From NCBI GenBank assembly GCA_003505715.1, contig DNXU01000307.1, forward strand, positions 1 through 5,805: a stretch of DNA of 5,805 bases, read 5' to 3'. Source of the stretch: Cyanobacteria bacterium UBA8803. GTDB lineage: Bacteria > Cyanobacteriota > Cyanobacteriia > Cyanobacteriales > Coleofasciculaceae. The notes beneath the pieces were generated by a model, which saw only the letters and a list, made by a program, of their open reading frames with translations, searched no databases and had not been told where the DNA came from. The position numbers and the translations under genes were made by a program. Below, piece after piece: positions 1 through 5,255 of the stretch. Every line of letters begins with the position of its first letter. Position 1 is the first letter of the stretch.

Positions 1-21
1 GGATGAGGGATGAGGGATGAA
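1..21. repeat. Heptamer tandem repeat at the window edge
   Basis: Three consecutive seven-base units are visible: GGATGAG, GGATGAG, GGATGAA. More copies may lie beyond the edge. Short tandem heptamer repeats (STRR) are a known feature of filamentous cyanobacterial genomes, usually between genes. Here the repeat is read by the end of the membrane-protein frame on the minus strand, so it either marks the end of that gene or has disturbed it. Three visible copies are few, so the assignment to the STRR class is tentative. Confidence 0.6.
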
Positions 22-1175
22 GGTGTTAAATAAATTCCCCAGGTCAAGCTAAGAGCAAGTAAAGCTATTAGAGCTGATATATTAGAGCGGAGCAGAAATG
101 CTAAAATAAGTTGCACGAATGGTATCCACCAGGGCAATCTGGCAGAAGATTCTAGAGATAACCAAATGGAGAGTGGCAATCCAAACAGCCAGGTATAGCT
201 AGAAAGAGTCACCACTAAATCGAGGGACATCTTGGCATCTTGCAGCGATTGAGCAAACTCATTAGGCAAAGCAGGTTGCAATCGAGGCCAAATTAGAACA
301 GCATCAAGTTGGTAGCGCTCCTGTACCGAGCGCTCTGCTCCTTTGAGAACGTTGCCCAACAGAGTAGGCATTACGTCATCACGGTGGGGTGGATAGTATA
401 GGAAAAACTGATTATTAAGGCGTATCCGCTGTTCTTCGACTTCTCCAAAAAGCCGATTTGTCAGCTTTTCTAAAACATCTGTTAGCATTTGGAGTTTCTC
501 TTGATATTCATCCCAAACTCTTTTTTCTTCTTGCTTAACTTTGAGCAGTTTTGGTAATATTTTTTGCCAAAGAGAGCGTACCTGTTGACCGAGGTTTTGC
601 AGTTGTGCTAACTGAGAATCAGAAATAACTTTTGTCTGCAAAAGCTGTATATCTTTCTCTAGCGTTCCTAAAGACTTACTCAGCTCTGTTTCTGATATGG
701 TAACTTGCTGAGAATCTAATTGTGTTTCTGTGGAAAATTTTCTCAGAAATTCCCATAGCATCTGATACTCATCCTGTTCCCCTGCAAGTATCTTTTGCTG
801 TTCGTTAAGTTGGTCATCAAGTTTACTGAGTCCGTCCCAGCGCTGTTGCCAGTATTGGCGACGCCATCGCTTTAATGGACGAATAACAAGGTTTTCCTCT
901 GGCCAATACCCTTCATACAATCGCACTAGTGCCGGACGAAAGTTGATCGTGAGAAACGACCAAAAAGAAACCCAAGCAAAAAAACCAATTAGTAATAGTG
1001 CTTGAATTATGCTACTCAGTCCTTCCCATTCCTTGACAGCAGTATTCCAACCAAGCTTCTGAGACACCAGCAAGATGAGAGTTAACGCCCAAAATACAAG
1101 GCTAGGGAAGAAAGCTGAGATTAGAGCGCGGCGGTCAAAGTAGCTGGTGACTTCTTTGAGAACGGTACTAAACAC
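1..1175 (-). CDS. Multi-pass membrane protein with central coiled coil, partial at its C-terminus
   Basis: An open minus-strand frame of 391 codons runs off the left edge; no stop is seen. I chose GTG at 1175 because the in-frame stop at 1160s upstream side (1217-1219 region) leaves no ATG between it and the conserved part; no clear ribosome site is visible. Two hydrophobic helices at about residues 18-37 and 53-76 are followed by a Trp/Arg-rich stretch (RPLKRWRRQYW, near 107-117) and a long Gln/Glu/Leu-rich, probably coiled-coil region to about 255. A conserved-looking block follows: YYPPHRDDVMPTLLGN (M269), then an ERYQLDAVLIWPRLQP segment. Two or three more membrane helices lie at about 320-342 and 349-385. 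I know of similar blocks in uncharacterised bacterial membrane proteins but cannot name a family. It starts 14 bases after the CBS gene ends, so it was probably the last gene of a CHAT-CBS-membrane operon. Its function is unknown; a membrane sensor or scaffold is only a guess. The last visible codons fall in the heptamer repeat. Confidence 0.72.
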   Translation of the reverse strand, partial: MFSTVLKEVTSYFDRRALISAFFPSLVFWALTLILLVSQKLGWNTAVKEWEGLSSIIQALLLIGFFAWVSFWSFLTINFRPALVRLYEGYWPEENLVIRPLKRWRRQYWQQRWDGLSKLDDQLNEQQKILAGEQDEYQMLWEFLRKFSTETQLDSQQVTISETELSKSLGTLEKDIQLLQTKVISDSQLAQLQNLGQQVRSLWQKILPKLLKVKQEEKRVWDEYQEKLQMLTDVLEKLTNRLFGEVEEQRIRLNNQFFLYYPPHRDDVMPTLLGNVLKGAERSVQERYQLDAVLIWPRLQPALPNEFAQSLQDAKMSLDLVVTLSSYTWLFGLPLSIWLSLESSARLPWWIPFVQLILAFLLRSNISALIALLALSLTWGIYLTPSSLIPH

Positions 1176-1189
1176 GGCTATAGTGCTTA

Positions 1190-1819
1190 CTAATTGAGTG
1201 AGTCGAAAAGTTCCATGCTACCGTGCAGCCGATTTTTATTGCAACTTGGCGCTTTACCCTGGCTGGGAAAATCATATCTTGGTGGATTGCACTGGCGGCA
1301 AATATATTTACGGAATCCTACCTGAGCGTCTCCGTAATCAGATCTAGTATCTGTTGAGGTAAGATCTTCTAGAGATAACACCTTGGCAATTGCTTTTCTT
1401 GAAACGATACCAATAATTTTGCCATCCTGATAAACCATCAAACCGGGTGCTTTCGTTTTCTTCAGCACCCTGCTTAGTTGTTTAAGAGCATCTGTATCCA
1501 AAACTTCTAGTCTACTATCAACTAGTAATGCAGAAGGTAATTCTTACAATATCTCAGATAATTGGATTTCAGCTAATCGGTTATTCTCCTGGTTGAGCAG
1601 TTTGAGTAGATGTTCTTTTTGCAACAATGTTTGAGGTCGATTTTTTGCATCATCTGCATCATCTACATCAATGACTACAGCAAATGGCTTTCCGGATTTC
1701 TCTAGCTCTTCTAGAGCTTTGCTTAAAGTAGTCGAGGCTGATATAGGAATGAATTCCTCAAAAGGTTCATTTAAGGATAGCTGTGAAGTCATCTGTTTCG
1801 TATTCTCGTCTATTTCCAA
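1190..1819 (-). pseudogene. Tandem CBS-domain protein with C-terminal zinc-ribbon-like motif, split by an in-frame TAA
   Basis: Two halves lie in the same frame, separated only by one TAA at 1546-1544. The first half (about 90 residues) has a CBS-like core, from PISASTTLSKALEELEKSG through VVIDVDD to LLQKEHLLKLL. The second half continues directly after the stop with a second CBS-like core (LPSALLVDSRLEVLD to GKIIGIVSRKAIAKVL). It ends in C-x2-C-x15-C-x5-H, read as a zinc ribbon. CBS pairs usually bind adenine nucleotides and act as regulatory switches, so this was probably a nucleotide-sensing partner of its neighbours. The longest frame starts at TTG 1819, overlapping the CHAT stop; ATG at 1792 is the more likely start. 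The stop is one base from CAA, GAA or AAA and sits in the linker between the two CBS units. The second half has a TTG at 1501 that could restart translation, but without a convincing ribosome site. A sequencing error is possible. Confidence 0.82.
1544..1546 (-). other. Premature TAA stop within the CBS gene
   Basis: Reading right to left, the codons ATA TTG TAA GAA TTA CCT keep one frame across the stop. Recognisable CBS sequence lies on both sides, and nothing suggests an insertion or deletion. This is a point nonsense mutation, or a sequencing error. Confidence 0.85.
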
Positions 1820-2704
1820 TCACCGACTAATACAAATGGTGCCCAATTAAAGAGTTTATCAAACGGCTTAAAATCATAGCTGATAGGGGGGTATGCTTCT
1901 TTTTTGAACTCTAACTTATCTAATTTTTCAGCTACTTCATTTGCCAATCTCCTGTCTATATCGTTCGTTGGCGTACCAAGTATTTCTTGAATCTTTTGGT
2001 AGCTAGTAATAGCAACTTTAAGGTCTCCAGCAAGTATTTCGATGTTGGCGTACGCTTTTAAAAAACGAATAATTAATTGTGTATCCTCCGGCTGATTGAA
2101 TTCTGCTAAACGCTGATGGCAATAAGCTATAACTTCTGTGGCTGATAGATTTTTGACGTATAGCTGAGCCGCTTGCAATGCTTCAGCTTTGGTCACAAAC
2201 TGGCGGCTGTTTTCTGCTGTGGGTCGGCGAAATGTTTGATAAAATTGCTGCATCAAAAGACCTGTCAATACTTCATTACTGAAGCGCTGGGAGTGTAGCA
2301 AACTGGATTGCGCTCAATCAGGTAACAACCTTCTACTTTCAGGGCGTGTAAGGGCAGGTAGCGGAGAAAATTGTGAGGTACTAGCCAGATTATATCATTC
2401 TTTTCTGTCATTAAGTCACCCTTGGGTGAGTTGAATACCAACGGTGCGGCAAAGGGTTCAAAAAACGACTGATAAGCCGCTTCATTCAGGTTATTAATCT
2501 TATTGCCAGTTGTTCTGACTACAGTTCTCTTAACTACCTGACCTTCTGCATTTTTTTCCTCTTGAATTTCCTGCTGGAAATGCTTTATGACAAATTCTTG
2601 GATAGCTGCGGTTCTTACCGGAATCTGGACAACCTCTGGCCGATCGAAATCTTTGCGGACGATGAAAATTAGGGTGCGGTTTTCGACTGTGAAGTATTCG
2701 ACTA
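1810..2704 (-). pseudogene. CHAT-domain (caspase-like) protease remnant; catalytic core deleted, frameshifted, 5' end lost
   Basis: The CHAT family (caspase HetF associated with TPRs) are cysteine proteases used in bacterial conflict and cell-death systems. The first segment (2704-2265) reads LVEYFTVENRTLIFIVR, then a variable stretch, then DIIWLVPHNFLRYLPLHAL, YLIERNPVCYTPSASVMKY and a TGA. All of this is typical of the first half of CHAT domains. In another frame the gene resumes with NEVLTGLLMQQFYQTFRRP and runs to the classic C-terminal ending WAPFVLVGDWK, stop at 1810. The part between, which normally carries the catalytic His (ATHG-type motif) and Cys (SACET-type motif), is absent. An internal deletion therefore removed both catalytic residues and changed the frame near 2265-2281. 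A 350-bp IS element interrupts the gene at 2705. Across it only about 14 in-frame codons, back to an ATG at 3096, remain, and I see no substrate-recognition or TPR part there. The stop overlaps the TTG of the CBS gene, which suggests translational coupling in the ancestor. It cannot be an active protease. Confidence 0.9.
2265..2285 (-). other. Deletion junction in the CHAT gene
   Basis: Here the frame ending SASVMKY-stop meets the frame starting NEVLTGLL. The shared bases AATGAAGTATTG can encode both the MKYC-like end of the first block (ATG AAG TAT TGC expected) and the NEVL start of the second (AAT GAA GTA TTG). This fits a deletion between two short direct repeats. The original second copy is gone, so the mechanism is inferred. 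Confidence 0.65.
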
Positions 2705-2718
2705 GTAGTCCGCCACAG
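2702..2718. repeat. Left terminal inverted repeat plus TA duplication
   Basis: The sequence CTAGTAGTCCGCCACAG exactly matches the complement of 3041-3057. TA at 2703-2704 is the target duplication, and the element proper starts at 2705. Confidence 0.92.
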
Positions 2719-3054
2719 TCACAAAGTAGGTAAACAAATTACAAGTTCCATTCCTGTGGTATTCGTAGTCTATGCGTTGGAACGAATTTCTGCCTTGTTC
2801 GCTCTACTGTACGTACACCAATATGTAAAGTTTCTGCAATTAGGGCGTCGGCTTTCCCGTCTGAAGCCAACAGTAGGATATGCGATCGCCTAATCGTTCG
2901 AGCTGCCCCCTTCCCCTTCCTGATGAGTGCTTGTAAATCAGCTTTCTCCTGTTGAGTTAATTCCACGATGTATTTCTTTGTCATCAGCACCCTACCTTTT
3001 TTGGTAGCATACCCCTAAAAACATCTACTCGTCAAAGTGGCTGTGGCGGACTAC
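2705..3054 (-). mobile_element. Non-autonomous IS630-family element (MITE-like), 350 bp
   Basis: Perfect inverted ends CTAGTAGTCCGCCACAG (2702-2718) and its complement (3041-3057) bound the element. They include a flanking TA duplication (2703-2704 and 3055-3056) inside CTAG, which is the known target preference of IS630. The interior holds a minus-strand transposase N-terminus and a short piece of the DDE domain, joined by an internal deletion. It cannot move without a transposase supplied from elsewhere. It is inserted in the CHAT gene: removing it and one TA restores CTAG and keeps the CHAT frame open across the site. Confidence 0.9.
2739..2984 (-). pseudogene. IS630-type transposase fragment: N-terminal helix-turn-helix only
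   Basis: The frame starts at ATG 2984, or at GTG 2990 two codons upstream; a GGTAGG lies just before. It reads MTKKYIVELTQQEKADLQ, then RKGKGAARTIRRSHILLLASDGK and ADALIAETLHIGVRTVERTRQKF, the usual DNA-binding helix-turn-helix of this transposase group. After RQKF the frame ends quickly in unrelated residues. In another frame, 2776-2702 reads RIDYEYHRNGTCNLF, a segment normally found inside the catalytic DDE domain. About 70 codons are therefore joined directly to a much later part of the gene, with a frame change. No DDE acidic triad remains. The fragment could still bind element ends if expressed, but that is speculation. Confidence 0.85.
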
Positions 3055-3057
3055 TAG
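3041..3057. repeat. Right terminal inverted repeat plus TA duplication
   Basis: CTGTGGCGGACTACTAG is the perfect complement of 2702-2718. TA at 3055-3056 is the second copy of the target duplication, and the element ends at 3054. Confidence 0.92.
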
Positions 3058-3085
3058 GGTTGAGGTGGAGAAGCAGTGATGAGTG

Positions 3086-3108
3086 TCGGGTTTCATCCTT
3101 CAACCCGA
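3086..3108. repeat. Small inverted repeat TCGGGTT / AACCCGA
   Basis: Perfect 7-bp arms (3086-3092 and 3102-3108) flank a 9-base loop. From memory, the form 'GGGTTTC..TTCAACCC.AACTACA' resembles a short hairpin element scattered between genes in many cyanobacteria. It is followed by no T-run on the minus strand, so I do not call it a terminator. It lies just upstream (in minus-strand sense) of the short ATG-led lead-in to the truncated CHAT frame. Confidence 0.5.
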
Positions 3109-3121
3109 ACTACAAGATTGG

Positions 3122-3157
3122 GCGATCGCATGAATTCGAAGGATACAATGCGATCGC
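3122..3157. repeat. HIP1-based inverted repeat
   Basis: GCGATCGCAT (3122-3131) and ATGCGATCGC (3148-3157) are perfect 10-bp arms around a 16-base spacer. Each arm contains a whole HIP1 octamer, and a third HIP1 lies at 3223-3230. HIP1 is the highly repeated cyanobacterial palindrome; two copies this close with matching flanks are unusual. Whether the dyad is functional is unknown. Confidence 0.7.
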
Positions 3158-3181
3158 GAAATTAGATTTCAAACTGGGAAT

Positions 3182-3505
3182 CTAGTAGTTACACGGCGTT
3201 TCTACTCGACCAAACTCAACCTGCGATCGCGTAATTCCTTGCATTCGCAACCTTCCCCGAAGTTCACCAGCACATCGAGCAATTTCAGGTGTAATGGGAA
3301 TGATCTGGCAATAAGTATTCAGGAAATTCTGGAACCATGCTTGAATCCGGGTGTTAGGTTTTGCGATAAGACCGTAAATGATTTCTTCGAGGGTAATCAC
3401 ACTTAAAGTGATAGATGTAACACTTCCACTCCACGCAATTACACCTGAATCAGGTTGAGGTCTGGCAAGTTCGCTGATGATATTAGTGTCACAGAGGAAA
3501 GTCAT
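3182..3505 (-). pseudogene. vapC: VapC-type PIN-domain toxin, C-terminally truncated
   Basis: VapC toxins are PIN-domain ribonucleases, often cutting tRNA or rRNA. The start MTFLCDTNIISELARP has the first catalytic Asp (D6) and the conserved SEL. TLEEIIYGL has the second acid (E40/E41). The family-typical CAGELRGRLRMQGITRSQ follows. At that point family members normally continue with an AD-x-LIAATA block (third acid) and a final Asp-containing strand, reaching about 135 residues. Here the frame goes into twelve unrelated residues and stops at 107. The break is next to a HIP1 site at 3223-3230, and I see no continuation in another frame. ATG overlaps the antitoxin stop as ATGA, the normal layout for a coupled pair. 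The loss of the third and fourth acids predicts no nuclease activity. An unusual but functional variant cannot be fully excluded. Confidence 0.85.
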
Positions 3506-3774
3506 GTAAACATTTCGGCAAAGGGGTTGGGGCGATCGCGTCGGGGTACACTCTCAAAGGTGTAGTTCTCTTCAAGGCAAAGCTGGTGTAACTCAGTAAA
3601 GACATCTGCGAGGGCAGGCTGTTTCTGTTGCCATGCTAGAAATTCTTGAAATAAGTCAGCCCTGACCACGGCTACAACTAGGTGATTGTGGTCATAAATC
3701 AGTTGAGGGGTTTGCTCAGCGGCGTTGATGACTTCTAGAAACTGGTGCTGTGCCTCTTCAATTTTCCAGTCCAT
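3502..3774 (-). CDS. Phd/YefM-family antitoxin, intact
   Basis: This is a 90-residue type II antitoxin. The N-terminal part (DWKIEEAQHQFLEVINAAEQ, PQLIYDHNHLVVAVVRADLF) is the DNA-binding Phd/YefM fold. The C-terminal part with RRDRPNPFAEMF is the likely toxin-binding tail. ATG at 3774 is preceded ten bases upstream by GAGAGG, a good ribosome site lying in the end of the TPR gene. Its TGA overlaps the toxin ATG by four bases. Such antitoxins normally repress their own operon and neutralise the PIN toxin. It begins 15 bases after the TPR remnant ends, so it could be cotranscribed with it. Because the toxin is damaged, this gene may now be an orphan that can still silence related toxins elsewhere. 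Confidence 0.87.
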   Translation of the reverse strand: MDWKIEEAQHQFLEVINAAEQTPQLIYDHNHLVVAVVRADLFQEFLAWQQKQPALADVFTELHQLCLEENYTFESVPRRDRPNPFAEMFT

Positions 3775-3789
3775 AAGTTTTCAGCCTCT

Positions 3790-4862
3790 CTATGGTTGAT
3801 GGTTCAATTCTGCCATGAGGGTTTGACACTCTTCTACTAGCGGAATGCCTAACTCCGTCGCTAGTGCCAATGCCTGCTGACAAAAATCCTTAGCTAGCTC
3901 GACCTCACCCAATGAAGGCTTTGTGCAGAGTTTCAAGAGCTTCTGAATAATTCTCAAGTTGAATTAGATAACAATACGCTAGCCCAAGATTGCCTTGAGT
4001 CGTTCATTCGCAATGGGCTAGTCCAATATCCTGGGCAATTGCTAGAGATTTCTGGTTACAATCAATCGCTTGTTCATAGTTGCCAATCAAGAGATTGTTC
4101 CATCCAAGATTGCACAAGTTGGCAGCTTCATGTACTCGATCTTCATTCTCTTGGGCAATGGCTAAACTTCGCTGGTGATAATCAATAGTCGATTGGTAGT
4201 TGCCCAAGCGTGTACCGATACTTGCGCCTAACTCGGTAGTATCCTCTGAATAATCAAAGACCTTTTTGGCAATGGTTAGATACTGCTGAAAGTGTGCGAT
4301 CGCTTGCTGGAACTGCCCAAAATTACGGAGAACATTTCCTAAACAATAGGTTGATAGACCTTGATGTTCCCGATCTTTAAGTTCACCAAAAATATCAATG
4401 GCTTGCTGAATGTAATGAATTGCCTGCTGAGGATTACCTAGAATGTTTTGAACATTACCCAAACTTCTCAAGGCTTTTGCTTCTCCCCTGCGATCTCCAA
4501 GTTCGCGGGCAAGATTGAGGCTTTGTTCATAAAGTTCACTAGCTTCCCGGAAATTGCCTAAAGAAGCAACCGTGCGACCTAACTCTCTCTTACAAACCAC
4601 TTCATCTAAATTTCATGGGGTCAAAATCAGAGGGTAATTCGTAGGTTGTCAACCAGAGGCTAGCGGCTTGACGTTCAGCAGTTTCCCAGGTAGAGCGGTT
4701 GGCTTTCAGCTCCGCATATGCCACCTCTCGAATCAGGTTGTGTTGACGTAGCAACAATTGTCCGGACTGGATATCAGGAGTTTCCACCAAGTTACGCTCT
4801 ATCAGACTAGTGAGGGCGGCATCGGAGTTAGCATCCGGTAGATCTGAGATCTTGCACCATTC
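3790..4862 (-). pseudogene. STAND/NB-ARC-type TPR protein remnant: frameshifts, nonsense codon, 5' part missing
   Basis: Three frames together give one protein. Segment 1 (4862-4602) starts after an in-frame TGA with WCKISDLPDANSDAALTSL, then RQHNLIREVAYAELKANR and SLWLTTYELPSDFDPMKF. This looks like the winged-helix region that follows the NTPase in STAND proteins. A one-base gain (or two-base loss) near 4605-4612 moves the frame: MKF should continue into DEVVCKRELGRTVASLGNF. Segment 2 (4600-4004) holds about five TPRs of 38-40 residues, with repeated LGN(Y/F)..AI...QQSLAIA-type helices. TGA at 4006-4004 interrupts, and the same frame goes on with TTQGNLGLAYCYL, a sixth TPR. A second shift near 3907-3925 leads to segment 3, LGEVELAKDFCQQALALA and TELGIPLVEECQTLMAEL, ending at TAG 3790. 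The NTPase domain and any effector domain that would precede it are absent from this window. Such proteins act as ligand-triggered switches in signalling and defence. Confidence 0.85.
4004..4600 (-). repeat. TPR-encoding array, period near 120 bases
   Basis: The DNA shows a degenerate repeat of about 120 bases corresponding to 40-residue TPR units. For example, the GNY/GQF turn is encoded at 4076, 4196 and 4310; the last step is 114 bases, so that unit is two residues short. The repeats are protein-coding in origin, not CRISPR or satellite DNA. Confidence 0.7.
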
Positions 4863-4912
4863 TCAATTAGCCCTTGCTTTCGGGGACAAAATGTGAAACA
4901 AAGGGTGTATAA

Positions 4913-5143
4913 ACAATTAAGTATCTCAATGTCAACTATCCTGAATTACGCCCAAGCATTCTTCCCGACAGCCTTACCCAAACCGACACCTTCAACCAGA
5001 GCGACTGGCTGCGGGAAATTGCGATCACGCTTTTCAACACCTTAGAACAAAAGGAAAACTGCCTGTTCCTTTTAGGTGCCCTCACGACTAGTCTAATCAG
5101 CCTTAAAAAAGCAAAGGAAAAGTTAGCCAAGTATGCGATATAA
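4913..5143 (+). pseudogene. Short hypothetical open frame without a start codon
   Basis: After TAA at 4910-4912 the plus frame is open to TAA 5143. It reads YPELRPSILPDSLTQTDTF, then SDWLREIAITLFNTLEQ, LFLLGALTTSLISLKKAKEK and LAKYAI. The composition looks coding: an amphipathic, helix-rich domain of about 70 residues. No ATG, GTG or TTG occurs early in frame. The ATG at 4929 is in a different frame that stops near 5043. I do not recognise the family. It may be the C-terminal end of a lost gene, or a small gene that lost its start by a frameshift near 4929. The minus-strand frame over 4936-5130 is taken as its shadow, because the plus-strand peptide is the more protein-like. Confidence 0.4.
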
Positions 5144-5182
5144 GCTACAGGTTGTAATCAAATAAAGGCTAATCATTGGAGG

Positions 5183-5194
5183 TTCCAATTGGAA
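5183..5194. promoter_or_regulatory. 12-bp perfect palindrome upstream of the RNA ligase
   Basis: TTCCAATTGGAA is self-complementary over 12 bases and lies 61 bases before the ligase start. It could be an operator for a dimeric regulator. GTTC-AA-GAAC (5209-5218) is a second small dyad nearby. There is no direct proof of function; short palindromes also occur by chance. Confidence 0.35.
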
Positions 5195-5200
5195 GTCATC

Positions 5201-5233
5201 ATGGATTTGTTCAAGAACATACCCGATAAATAA
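5201..5233 (+). other. 11-codon mini-ORF upstream of the RNA ligase
   Basis: ATG to TAA reads MDLFKNIPDK. GGAAG lies six bases upstream, a better ribosome site than the one before the ligase start. It could be a leader peptide or chance; it ends 22 bases before the ligase ATG. Confidence 0.2.
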
Positions 5234-5255
5234 CAATTTAAGCTTCTGTTCTTTA

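Larger units (their letters stand above)
4863..5255. other. Stretch without a confirmed gene, between divergent genes
   Basis: It separates the decayed minus-strand STAND/TPR gene from the plus-strand RNA ligase. It contains an imperfect dyad near 4869-4908 (CCCTTGCTTTC against GAAACAAAGGG), a startless plus-strand open frame (4913-5143), a 12-bp palindrome (5183-5194) and an 11-codon mini-ORF. I see no tRNA, no clear sigma-70 promoter with both boxes well spaced, and no terminator. Confidence 0.5.

Noticed and set aside
1544..1546. Programmed stop readthrough or recoding
   Set aside because: There is no recoding signal or conserved structure visible, and neighbouring genes carry plain disabling lesions, so a mutation or sequencing error is simpler.
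1810..2301. Complete gene starting with TTG at 2301
   Set aside because: The true CHAT sequence enters from upstream in another frame (YTPSASVMKY); the TTG start reads the wrong frame for its first few codons.
3086..3108. Hairpin as terminator of vapC
   Set aside because: The stem is only 7 bp and no T-run follows on the minus strand; better explained as a dispersed short repeat.
3182..3189. CTAGTAGT as the relic of another IS630 end
   Set aside because: It matches the IS tip for only eight bases, then diverges at once; likely chance.
4004..4600. Direct repeats as a CRISPR array
   Set aside because: The roughly 120-base degenerate period encodes TPR helices; there are no short identical repeats with unique spacers.
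4869..4908. Imperfect dyad as a transcription terminator
   Set aside because: Stem mismatches, no T-run, and the flanking genes diverge from here rather than end here.
4936..5130. Minus-strand open frame of 64 codons
   Set aside because: It is Arg/Ser-rich, matches no family and lies opposite the more protein-like plus-strand frame; taken as a shadow.
5208..5219. TGTTC-AA-GAACA as a LexA box
   Set aside because: Spacing and half-site orientation do not fit the cyanobacterial or Gram-positive LexA boxes I know.
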